Below are positions 1 to 5,004 of a stretch of DNA of 5,004 nt, piece by piece. The stretch comes from Thermoprotei archaeon. Its GTDB lineage: Archaea; Thermoproteota; Thermoprotei_A; Sulfolobales; Ignisphaeraceae. The stretch's first letter is position 1, and each line of letters starts with the position of its first letter. Under the pieces are notes generated by a model. That model was not told the origin of the DNA, searched no databases, and saw nothing but the letters and a program-made list of their open reading frames with translations. Made by a program: the position numbers and the translations under genes. The DNA is taken from the NCBI GenBank assembly GCA_003661905.1, contig QMXA01000112.1:1-5004 (forward strand). Reading direction: 5' to 3'.

Positions 1-35
1 CCTTCATCTAGAGCTACTATAACTTTAGGAGACAC
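1..35 (-). CDS. glpK: Glycerol kinase, N-terminal fragment (cut by window edge)
   Basis: Only the first 11 codons and two bases of a twelfth are present. They read V(M)SPKVIVALDE, then a codon beginning GG, so glycine. This matches the start of FGGY-family glycerol kinases, where a short lead-in runs into the first ATP-binding strand, (I/V)xALD(E/Q)GTTS. The ALDEG form is usual in archaeal and thermophile glycerol kinases. The enzyme converts glycerol and ATP to sn-glycerol-3-phosphate, the substrate of the GlpABC enzyme encoded just upstream. GTG at 35-33 is preferred because GGTG at 44-41 lies five bases ahead. An in-frame TTG at 53-51 would add six residues but has no SD. An in-frame TAA at 62-60 closes the frame upstream. 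It begins 28 bases after glpC stops, so it is the fourth gene of the operon. Another FGGY sugar kinase cannot be fully excluded from so short a piece, but the context strongly favours glpK. Confidence 0.8.
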   Translation of the reverse strand, partial: MSPKVIVALDE

Positions 36-40
36 AGTAG

Positions 41-44
41 CACC
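41..44 (-). promoter_or_regulatory. Ribosome binding site deciding the glpK start
   Basis: GGTG, five bases before GTG at 35-33, can pair with the GGAGGTGATC-complementary tail of archaeal 16S rRNA. The alternative in-frame TTG at 53-51 has only AT-rich sequence before it, so this site favours the GTG. Confidence 0.5.
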
Positions 45-63
45 ATGAGTCAATATGAATTAT

Positions 64-1236
64 CTAATTTATCTTTTGCAATGACTTAAGAACTATCTGA
101 CTTATGTCAAGAATTTTAACAGGTATTTCATGAGTCATTATAGTATACTTGAAGTTTAAGTAGCATGTTGGACACGCTGATATCAATGCTTTAACATTTT
201 GTTTCATAAATTGCGATAGTCTATAGACTGCCGCACTCATTGCTAAATCTGTATGAAATGCCCATACACCTCCTCCACCTCCACAACATCGTGAAAGTTC
301 TCTACTTTCTAACACTTCCACAATTTCCCCATTCACAATCTTATTAATTATGTACCTAGGCTCGTCGAATATACCCATTCCTCTACCAAGTTCGCAAGGA
401 TCGTGATAACTTACCTTTCCATACTCACTAATTTCACCTAAGTTAATTAGATCTTGAGATATCACATTATGTATAAACTCTGTATAGTGCATGACCTTGA
501 AGGAAGGTTCTTTATTTAAGAGTTCCTTAACTCCGCTCTTGAACATGGAGTAACAAGCTGGACAAGGAGTTACTAATATTTCAGTACCTACGGACTCTAC
601 AGTATCTACAGCTTCTGAAAGAAGTTCTTTTGCAGCATTCTCATCTCCTATGAGAAGAGCTGGTTTGCCACAGCAACCTTCTTTCTCTCCCAATAAAGTT
701 ACTTCATTACCTAGTATTTCCCTTAGACTAAGATATGTTGTTTTAGCAATAGTAGGGGTTCTAATACTAGTTGTACATCCAAGCCATATAGTAATTCTTG
801 ATTTATGTACTTCTTTTTTGAAGTCTATGTTATTAGCCCATATACATCGCATATTTGGTGGAGCTGAATATGGGTTCTTATGTTTAAGAAGTGATTTTAT
901 GAAGAACTTTATTTGAAATACTTTATCATGAATTGCCTTCTGCATTGTAAGAGACCTAAGCATCAGTATTGACCTAGTTATTGAAATTCCTGAAGGGCAT
1001 ACAGTATTGCATTTCATGCAAGTAGTACAATAATATAGGGAATCATACATAATTGGAGCAGTTCTATAGATATCTCTTAAAATATCTATTGAAAGCATTC
1101 TAGGATCCGCACGCAAGTTATTACTAATTATTGGAATTAGGGGGCATGAAGCTACACATAAATTGCATCTTATACATTTTTCAGCATCTTTTTGAATTTC
1201 AGTAATTACTCTATGAATAGTACTTAGTAATTTCAT
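64..1236 (-). CDS. glpC: Anaerobic glycerol-3-phosphate dehydrogenase, iron-sulfur subunit C
   Basis: A 390-residue protein, close to the E. coli GlpC length. It accepts electrons from the GlpA/GlpB flavoproteins and passes them to the membrane acceptor, a quinone in characterised systems. Two ferredoxin-type [4Fe-4S] motifs are complete: C21, C24, C27, C31 followed by P, and C70, C73, C76, C80 followed by P. Two cysteine-rich CCG domains follow, as in HdrB/HdrD and GlcF. The first has C154, the CC pair C188-C189, then C225 and C228 in CPAC. The second has C281, the CC pair C317-C318, then C355 and C358 in CPTC. Spacing fits the CX31-39CCX35-36CXXC pattern in both. No transmembrane segment is seen, so membrane contact would be peripheral. 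The ATG is preceded by GAGG with seven bases of spacing, and starts nine bases after glpB stops. HdrD- or GlcF-like proteins share this architecture; the glpAB neighbours decide the name. Confidence 0.93.
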   Translation of the reverse strand: MKLLSTIHRVITEIQKDAEKCIRCNLCVASCPLIPIISNNLRADPRMLSIDILRDIYRTAPIMYDSLYYCTTCMKCNTVCPSGISITRSILMLRSLTMQKAIHDKVFQIKFFIKSLLKHKNPYSAPPNMRCIWANNIDFKKEVHKSRITIWLGCTTSIRTPTIAKTTYLSLREILGNEVTLLGEKEGCCGKPALLIGDENAAKELLSEAVDTVESVGTEILVTPCPACYSMFKSGVKELLNKEPSFKVMHYTEFIHNVISQDLINLGEISEYGKVSYHDPCELGRGMGIFDEPRYIINKIVNGEIVEVLESRELSRCCGGGGGVWAFHTDLAMSAAVYRLSQFMKQNVKALISACPTCYLNFKYTIMTHEIPVKILDISQIVLKSLQKIN

Positions 1237-1243
1237 GATCTTC

Positions 1244-1247
1244 CCTC
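1244..1247 (-). promoter_or_regulatory. Ribosome binding site of glpC
   Basis: GAGG (within GTGAGGGAAGATC) lies seven bases before ATG 1236-1234 and overlaps the TGA stop of glpB, which suggests coupled translation of the two genes. Confidence 0.55.
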
Positions 1248-2571
1248 ACGTTTTTGACGCTTCAATACCAGCTTTATAGCCTGTTGCTATTGCTACTCCT
1301 AATCCACTCTTCTCTGCTATGAAATTATAATGAGCTAGAATTGATCCTGCTACATATAAATTATCAAATAACACTTCATTACCAAATATTGGCCTTAGAT
1401 TTTCATCGAATTCAATACCTATTTCTAGTATTGAATGCTTCTCAGTATTGAAGATATCTATGTCTATAAATTTTCGTTGTATTGGTATATATAAAGGCAT
1501 ATTGAGTATCGGTTCTTTGTATTCTTTAATTATGGCTTCATTCTCAATGGAGTAAGTACTCTGTATTCCTCCAGATATGATATCTCCAGTTGCGATTATG
1601 AAATTCCTTGATCTTATCTCAATTACCTTCATATCATGATAACTTCTAATGCATTTAATACTCGTGCATTTAGAGTTATGAATTGAAGCCTTTACCTCCC
1701 TACACAAGTATATATCTATTTCTCTATTCCTTAAAATCTCTAATAAGAGATTTTGAATTCTAAGACCTGGAACCGAAGGAGGTGAAGCTGGTAATTCCGA
1801 AATTACACACTTACATGAACTCTCAAGTTCTGAGAGCTGGGTCACAGCTTCTCTGGACTCTGTACTTAATATAGCTGGTATTAAGACTAGATCTGGATTG
1901 CGCTTAACTACTACTCTACATAATTCCTCCTTCAATTTCTTAAAGATCTTAGGTTCAGTGATTAGCTGGGAAATAGTTATTGATGATAGATCTTGAACAT
2001 TATTGAGATCTAATTTAATCTTATCCACTATGAATTTTATGCAAAACTCTGTGTTTTGTAGGAATTTACTAATGAATGATGTAAATAATTGTGGATCGAA
2101 TTCTAAGTATTCCTTAATACCTAGAACTAATATCTTCCTAAACTCCCTACACTTAGTAAGAGTAGAGTTCTTCATAGTTCTTTGAATAAATGATGTTGGC
2201 TTATATGTACCGAACTGTGTTAGAACAGACATATTCATTTCAAGATTTCCTTCGTATAGCATGTTTAGCTCTCTTGGTAAGTTATTGAATGCATTACTAA
2301 GGATCTCCTTAGCTCCTTTCCACCCTCTGCCAATTACTATATATGGATGTTTTGGATTGGTTAATTCAAGTTCTTTAAGTCCCTTAAGAGTGTTCCTAAC
2401 ATAATTTCCATTCACATACCCTAACACATCTATACATCCTGAAGAAAGAGCAGTAGCTCCATAACCACGAGCTAAAATAGCTACATCACACCCTCTCATA
2501 CTAGCTATGAATGCAGCTATAGAACCTGCCATTCCTATTCCTAATACAGCTACATCATATTCTCTTAGCAC
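1246..2571 (-). CDS. glpB: Anaerobic glycerol-3-phosphate dehydrogenase, flavoprotein subunit B
   Basis: With the GTG start this is 441 residues, slightly longer than E. coli GlpB. It forms the complex with catalytic GlpA and the iron-sulfur GlpC. The N terminus is a Rossmann-type dinucleotide fold (VAVLGIGMAG, glycines at 11, 13 and 16), followed by the GlpB-typical SSGCIDVLG. Further GlpB hallmarks are LPASPPSVPGLRIQN near residues 260-274, an IATGDIISGG strand near 325-335, and a C-terminal second dinucleotide-binding segment, NLYVAGSILAHYNF. Low-complexity Lys/Ile/Ser-rich stretches near 130-230 are the least conserved part. GTG 2571-2569 is chosen because AGGTG sits seven bases upstream, the same spacing as for the transporter gene. 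An ATG at 2586 would add five residues (MRCYQ before the valine) but has no SD. The gene overlaps the end of glpA by 17 bases, implying translational coupling. GlpB is the most divergent of the three subunits, but identity is clear. Confidence 0.9.
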   Translation of the reverse strand: MLREYDVAVLGIGMAGSIAAFIASMRGCDVAILARGYGATALSSGCIDVLGYVNGNYVRNTLKGLKELELTNPKHPYIVIGRGWKGAKEILSNAFNNLPRELNMLYEGNLEMNMSVLTQFGTYKPTSFIQRTMKNSTLTKCREFRKILVLGIKEYLEFDPQLFTSFISKFLQNTEFCIKFIVDKIKLDLNNVQDLSSITISQLITEPKIFKKLKEELCRVVVKRNPDLVLIPAILSTESREAVTQLSELESSCKCVISELPASPPSVPGLRIQNLLLEILRNREIDIYLCREVKASIHNSKCTSIKCIRSYHDMKVIEIRSRNFIIATGDIISGGIQSTYSIENEAIIKEYKEPILNMPLYIPIQRKFIDIDIFNTEKHSILEIGIEFDENLRPIFGNEVLFDNLYVAGSILAHYNFIAEKSGLGVAIATGYKAGIEASKT

Positions 2572-4195
2572 TTGGTAACACCTCATATTTCTTTAATAAT
2601 TTATCGAAATTGCCTAAGCAGCAATATATGGCTAATTTAAGTATGCATTGTCGTTCCTGGTGAGAAAACATAACTGGATATTCTCCTCTCCATCTTCGTC
2701 TAAGGAAATGTATGAAGTAATCTAATATGTAATCTGCACTAAAGTTATTGCTTTGACGTAATATAGAAGCTAATCTATAAACGCAGTTCATAGCTTGACA
2801 AGGTCCCATACCAGCTCTACATCTCTTTGTTAAGTCATCTATGTTCATTGCCCATAACTTCTCTATTGCAAATCTGAGTTCTGCTACGTGAACAGATTCA
2901 CAACTACACACAATCGTTCCTTCCCCATTGGCGTAATTAATTATTTCCCTAACCATACCTCCCCAACGAGATATAATTCTCATAGCAGCTGCGTTAGATA
3001 TTTTCATTTTCTTTGCTAGATCCTCATAGTTTATATCCCTATCAGCTCCTGGTAAGGACTCTTTATGTGTTGGGCATGGAGCTCTAATACCTAGTTTTTT
3101 AAGAACTACATCAACTAATTTCTCAGCCATTAGTCTAGCTGTAGTTAGTTTACCACCAACAATACTTATAAATCCACTAACTCCATTCTCAATTTCATGA
3201 TCAAATATTCTATAAGATCTTGGTAATTCACGGCTAGAGTTATTTGCTCCCATGCTAAGTAGAGCTCTAGGACCTGCATAAGCCCTTATAATTCTTGAAC
3301 TCCTAGCCTCTGGAGTGATTTCTACAGCAGCCTTTACCATACTAAAAATCTCTTCACTTGATGGAAGAAGTTTCTCAGGATCATCTATGCTAATGGATGT
3401 TGTTCCCATTATTGATGTTGTATGATGAGGTACTAGGATATCACCATCTGAAGGAGGTCTTAATCTATTCACTACAGTATTTAGTATTCTTCTCGAAAAT
3501 ACTATAAGAGTTCCCCTATCAAGTATTATCGGTAACTGAATTCCTATGAGCTTAGTAACTTTATTAGCCCAGGCATTTGTTGCATTTATAACTATTTCTG
3601 ATCTTATAGTGTAGGTTCTTCGTCTTAATGAGTCATAGACCTTTACTCCTATAACATCCATTCCATCCTTAATAATGTCTATAACTTTTGAGAAAGGTCT
3701 TATTGATGCACCATTGATAGATGCATCATATGCTGTAAGCAATGCTAGCTGAAATGCATCTATTGATGCATCATTAACATGAAAAACTCTTAGGATTTCT
3801 GGATTGAGATTGGGTTCGAGTTTCAGTGCTTCACTAATTGAGAGTTCTTCAAATTCTACCCCTGTATTTTTACAACCGCGAATAAACTCATCAACATATG
3901 AAGGAGGATCTTGAGGTAATGATATGAATAATCCTCCTGTATCCTCAATTAAGTGAGGAGCGATTTTTCTTAAAATCTTATTTTCTTGAGCACATTCCCT
4001 AGCTGATAGAGGGTCCTTCACAACATATCTAGCACCACTATGTAGTAATCCATGATTTCTCCCACTAGCTCCACTAGCTAAAGCGTCTTTTTCGAGGAGA
4101 AGAATATCACTAACACCTCTTAATGCCAAATCTCTAGCGATTGATATCCCTGTAATACCTCCACCAATAATCACTACACTATGTTTTTCATCCAT
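2555..4195 (-). CDS. glpA: Anaerobic glycerol-3-phosphate dehydrogenase, catalytic FAD subunit A
   Basis: A 546-residue flavoprotein, near-identical in length to E. coli GlpA (about 540). It oxidises sn-glycerol-3-phosphate to dihydroxyacetone phosphate. The N terminus has the FAD-binding VVIIGGGITG (GGGITG at 11-16) with the ribose-binding acid E35. The diagnostic GASGRNHGLLHSGARY covers 42-57. Then come GGLFISLP (87-94), NATNAW (204-209), DILVPHHTTSIMGTTS (252-267), RAYAGPRAL (304-312) and GFISIVGGKLTTARLMAE (341-358), all matching GlpA/GlpD substrate and FAD-site regions. The C terminus carries a BFD-type [2Fe-2S] domain: C430 and C432 (CSC), then C466 and C471 in GMGPCQAMNC. This domain separates GlpA from aerobic GlpD. 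An extra C459 is not a usual ligand. The ATG is the furthest upstream possible start: an in-frame TGA lies six bases before it at 4204-4202. GTGAT at 4205-4201 is a weak SD. First gene of the operon. Family assignment is firm; electron acceptor is inferred. Confidence 0.96.
   Translation of the reverse strand: MDEKHSVVIIGGGITGISIARDLALRGVSDILLLEKDALASGASGRNHGLLHSGARYVVKDPLSARECAQENKILRKIAPHLIEDTGGLFISLPQDPPSYVDEFIRGCKNTGVEFEELSISEALKLEPNLNPEILRVFHVNDASIDAFQLALLTAYDASINGASIRPFSKVIDIIKDGMDVIGVKVYDSLRRRTYTIRSEIVINATNAWANKVTKLIGIQLPIILDRGTLIVFSRRILNTVVNRLRPPSDGDILVPHHTTSIMGTTSISIDDPEKLLPSSEEIFSMVKAAVEITPEARSSRIIRAYAGPRALLSMGANNSSRELPRSYRIFDHEIENGVSGFISIVGGKLTTARLMAEKLVDVVLKKLGIRAPCPTHKESLPGADRDINYEDLAKKMKISNAAAMRIISRWGGMVREIINYANGEGTIVCSCESVHVAELRFAIEKLWAMNIDDLTKRCRAGMGPCQAMNCVYRLASILRQSNNFSADYILDYFIHFLRRRWRGEYPVMFSHQERQCILKLAIYCCLGNFDKLLKKYEVLPSAKRI
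2579..2583 (-). promoter_or_regulatory. Ribosome binding site that decides the glpB start
   Basis: AGGTG followed by seven bases (TTACCAA) and GTG 2571-2569. The upstream candidate ATG (2586-2584) abuts this SD, and only AT-rich sequence precedes it. The site lies inside the last codons of glpA. Confidence 0.6.
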
Positions 4196-4229
4196 GATTA
4201 ATCACTTCAGAACCCGGCATCCAAGTCAT
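4188..4229 (-). other. Possible 13-codon upstream ORF overlapping the glpA start
   Basis: ATG at 4229 opens a short frame reading MTWMPGSEVINHG, ending in TGA at 4190-4188, so it runs across the glpA ATG in another frame. A second in-frame ATG is at 4220. Neither has a recognisable SD. If transcription starts at the distal TATA box the frame would lie in the leader and could compete with glpA initiation. It has no homology I recognise, and chance is the more likely explanation. Confidence 0.12.
4201..4205 (-). promoter_or_regulatory. Ribosome binding site of glpA
   Basis: GTGAT, five bases before ATG 4195-4193, matches the 3' half of GGAGGTGATC in the same register as the glpB site. It is weaker than the AGGTG sites of glpB and the transporter. 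Confidence 0.45.
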
Positions 4230-4232
4230 GGA

Positions 4233-4240
4233 GTTATATC
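4233..4240 (-). promoter_or_regulatory. Alternative proximal TATA box of the glp operon
   Basis: GATATAAC on the minus strand would place a start near 4210, about 15 bases before the glpA ATG and still including its SD. Short leaders are common in crenarchaea, so this competes with the distal box. It reads on into CTCC, resembling the ATATTAACTC element with one base missing. Confidence 0.25.
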
Positions 4241-4254
4241 TGGGGTACTAAAAT

Positions 4255-4267
4255 GTAAGTGGCTTAC
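4255..4267. repeat. Inverted repeat GTAAG-TGG-CTTAC
   Basis: Perfect 5-base arms with a 3-base spacer. If the distal glp promoter is used it lies in the leader RNA as a small hairpin. If the proximal TATA box at 4240-4233 is used it lies just upstream as a possible operator. Short arms make chance occurrence possible. Confidence 0.35.
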
Positions 4268-4282
4268 TCTACCTCGATTCTT

Positions 4283-4290
4283 GAGATCTC
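4283..4290. repeat. Palindrome GAGATCTC at the predicted glp start site
   Basis: A perfect 8-base palindrome that becomes nearly 14 bases (TTG-AGATCT-CCAA with one base missing) if extended. It sits at the start site predicted from the distal TATA box, where a bound repressor would block transcription. An 8-base palindrome alone is weak evidence. Confidence 0.25.
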
Positions 4291-4314
4291 CAATAAATCT
4301 TTCTATCCCTTATT

Positions 4315-4322
4315 ATTTTATA
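4315..4322 (-). promoter_or_regulatory. Distal TATA box of the glp operon
   Basis: On the minus strand TATAAAAT is the best archaeal TATA match upstream of glpA. A start site about 26 bases downstream would fall near 4292, giving a leader of roughly 97 bases. TTAACTCT lies immediately upstream, where the TFB recognition element (BRE) should be. It is pyrimidine-rich rather than the usual purine-rich element, so basal strength may be low or regulated. Confidence 0.5.
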
Positions 4323-4347
4323 AGAGTTAATATGCAAGAACTCTGAT
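4320..4347. promoter_or_regulatory. Candidate operator dyad ATAAGAGTT-N10-AACTCTGAT next to the glp TATA box
   Basis: The arms 4320-4328 and 4339-4347 are complementary at 8 of 9 positions, with a perfect AGAGTT/AACTCT core and a 10-base spacer, close to one helical turn. The left arm overlaps the distal TATA box, so a dimeric regulator bound here would interfere with TBP/TFB. The same AACTCT(T/G)(A/T)T half-site occurs again in front of the transporter promoter at 4435-4443. Confidence 0.4.
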
Positions 4348-4440
4348 CAATGTAGTTAGTGCTCTAATAAGTTAAACATGTACTCCATTCAGAGAATGGT
4401 GATTTACTACTATGTATTATTTACGAAGTATATTAACTCT
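4323..4440. repeat. Inverted pair of 13-base elements, one before each divergent promoter
   Basis: Minus strand 4335-4323 reads GCATATTAACTCT and plus strand 4428-4440 reads GTATATTAACTCT: 12 of 13 identical, including 11 contiguous bases. Each copy ends directly against a candidate TATA box (TATAAAAT for glp, GTTTATGAA for the transporter). The matched position relative to two divergent promoters argues for a shared regulator or a shared promoter element rather than chance. Confidence 0.45.
4385..4399. promoter_or_regulatory. Perfect inverted repeat CCATTC-AGA-GAATGG, candidate regulator site
   Basis: Six-base perfect arms with a 3-base spacer. It lies between the two predicted promoters, about 40-60 bases upstream of each TATA box, where archaeal activators often bind. 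It is unrelated in sequence to the AACTCT motifs, so it would need a different protein. Confidence 0.4.
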
Positions 4441-4449
4441 GTTTATGAA
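4429..4449 (+). promoter_or_regulatory. Promoter of the phosphate transporter gene
   Basis: Two overlapping TATA-like sequences are present. TATATTAA (4429-4436) has purine-rich CGAAG just upstream as a fair BRE and predicts a start near 4458. GTTTATGAA (4441-4449) predicts a start near 4471 and a leader of about 23 bases that keeps the SD. I cannot decide between them from sequence. Confidence 0.4.
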
Positions 4450-4481
4450 TTAGCTTTTTTACTTCTGTTCTAAATCAGCAT

Positions 4482-4486
4482 AGGTG
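4482..4486 (+). promoter_or_regulatory. Ribosome binding site that decides the TTG start of the transporter
   Basis: AGGTG followed by seven bases (TTCTATT) and TTG 4494-4496, the same arrangement as at glpB. There is no in-frame ATG or GTG between the upstream stop TGA (4446-4448) and this TTG, so the SD fixes the rare start codon. Confidence 0.65.
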
Positions 4487-4493
4487 TTCTATT

Positions 4494-5004
4494 TTGGACA
4501 TCGGAGTATTATACCTAGCTTTGGGTCTTATTTTTGCTCTATACATAGCCTGGAATATGGGTGCTAATGATGCTTCAAACCCTACAGATACAGCTGTAGG
4601 AGCTGGTGCTATAAGCATTAGGAAAGCTATTTTGCTATTCGCTCTTTTTGCAGCTATCGGAGCTATTGTCCAAGGACACATGGTTATGGTTACTATAGGT
4701 AAGGGAGTAGTGCCTAGAATAACGGCTTTAGGAGCTCTCATAGCTTCATTAGCAGCAGGTCTCTGGATAACTCTAGCTACTTGGAAAGGAATCCCAATAT
4801 CAACAACTCATAGCATAACGGGAGCTGTCATTGGCTTGGGTATTGCTAGTTTTATAAGAGAGGGCATAATGAACGTAAATTTATTAGTAGTATTAAAGAT
4901 TGTACTTAGCTGGATTTTCTCACCTCTCATATGTATATCGTTTGGATTTGGATTCTATCTATTATTGAAGCGCTTTGCTACAGTACTCGTTTTCAGGGGT
5001 ATGA
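4494..5004 (+). CDS. PiT-family inorganic phosphate transporter, N-terminal part (cut by window end)
   Basis: The first 170 residues of a polytopic membrane protein; family members usually have more than 300. It imports inorganic phosphate by cation symport (H+ or Na+; not decidable here). The first half-domain signature is NMGANDASNPTDTAVGAGAIS at 21-41, where PiT proteins have GAND followed by N, T and VGxGA. The second is GIPISTTHSITGAVIG at 99-114, the classic P(I/V)STTHS motif. Hydrophobic segments fall near 3-22, 44-68, 76-97, 104-121 and 130-158, the last with SWIFSPL before a basic KR. Start is TTG, supported by AGGTG seven bases upstream. The gene diverges from glpA across 298 bases. 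No PhoU/DUF47 accessory gene is visible, though one could follow beyond the window. Sulfate permeases of the same superfamily (CysP) are a less likely alternative. Confidence 0.9.
   Translation, partial: MDIGVLYLALGLIFALYIAWNMGANDASNPTDTAVGAGAISIRKAILLFALFAAIGAIVQGHMVMVTIGKGVVPRITALGALIASLAAGLWITLATWKGIPISTTHSITGAVIGLGIASFIREGIMNVNLLVVLKIVLSWIFSPLICISFGFGFYLLLKRFATVLVFRGM

Larger units (their letters stand above)
4196..4493. other. Divergent intergenic promoter region between glpA and the phosphate transporter
   Basis: This 298-base stretch between two divergent starts is AT-rich apart from a short GC-rich patch at 4211-4220. I see no tRNA, no complete C/D-box RNA and no ORF with an SD. It holds candidate TATA boxes for both directions and an unusually dense set of short dyads and repeated AACTCT motifs, listed separately. 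Everything here is a sequence-level prediction. Confidence 0.8.

Noticed and set aside
267..282. Tandem SD-like GGAGGTGGAGGAGGTG on the minus strand
   Set aside because: It encodes the conserved glycine run after the CC pair (CCGGGGGVW) of GlpC. No gene starts downstream in a suitable frame, so it is protein-driven.
650..916. 88-codon plus-strand open frame within glpC
   Set aside because: It is antisense to a conserved CCG-domain region of glpC, has no SD and no recognisable product; a shadow of the real gene.
2003..2185. 60-codon plus-strand open frame within glpB
   Set aside because: Antisense to glpB in its AT-rich middle part, with no SD or family match.
3695..3780. Repeated ATTGATGCA/GATGCATCAT words within glpA
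   Set aside because: They come from recurring DASI-type residues (142-164) in a normally conserved part of GlpA, not from a DNA repeat or regulatory array.
4205..4232. tRNA-like or C/D-box-like words (GGTTC, ATGACTT, CTGA) upstream of glpA
   Set aside because: No acceptor or T-arm pairing can be built and no complete C-D'-C'-D order is present, so an RNA gene is not supported.
4453..4462. T-rich run resembling an archaeal terminator
   Set aside because: No gene ends nearby on the plus strand; it lies in the transporter promoter, between TATA box and start codon.
4475..4741. 88-codon minus-strand open frame opposite the transporter
   Set aside because: The plus strand encodes clear PiT motifs over the same bases; the minus frame is a by-product of its alanine/isoleucine-rich codons.

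Overview
This AT-rich window carries a bacterial-type anaerobic glycerol-3-phosphate dehydrogenase operon on the minus strand, in the order glpA, glpB, glpC, glpK. A PiT-family phosphate transporter gene is transcribed divergently on the plus strand. The host is most likely a thermophilic archaeon, probably Thermoproteota (Crenarchaeota). Clues are TATA-type promoters with no bacterial -35/-10 pair, GTG and TTG starts placed just after AGGTG-type Shine-Dalgarno (SD) sequences, heavy use of AGA/AGG and ATA codons, and very tight gene packing. The archaeal call is firm enough to work with; the phylum is an inference.

Layout: positions 1-35 (minus) hold only the first 11 codons of a glycerol kinase gene. 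64-1236 (minus) is glpC, an iron-sulfur subunit with two [4Fe-4S] motifs and two intact CCG (cysteine-rich) domains. 1246-2571 (minus) is glpB, a flavoprotein subunit whose best start is a GTG. 2555-4195 (minus) is glpA, the catalytic FAD subunit with a C-terminal BFD-type [2Fe-2S] domain. 4196-4493 is a 298-base divergent promoter region without a convincing gene. 4494-5004 (plus) is the first 170 codons of the phosphate transporter, cut by the window end.

How they work together: GlpK would phosphorylate glycerol to sn-glycerol-3-phosphate. GlpA, with GlpB, would oxidise that to dihydroxyacetone phosphate. GlpC would pass the electrons to a membrane acceptor, probably a quinone. Archaeal lipids use sn-glycerol-1-phosphate, so a G3P dehydrogenase here points to catabolism (glycerol, glycerophosphodiesters or bacterial/eukaryal lipid debris) rather than lipid synthesis. 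No glycerol facilitator is visible.

The least expected signal is in the divergent promoter region. A 13-base element (GYATATTAACTCT) occurs once in front of each promoter, in opposite orientation. A third copy of its AACTCT core pairs with the glp copy to make a dyad next to the glp TATA box. A separate perfect inverted repeat lies between the two promoters. Together these suggest a shared regulator linking the glp operon and phosphate uptake. Nothing else in the window looks like a wholly new system.
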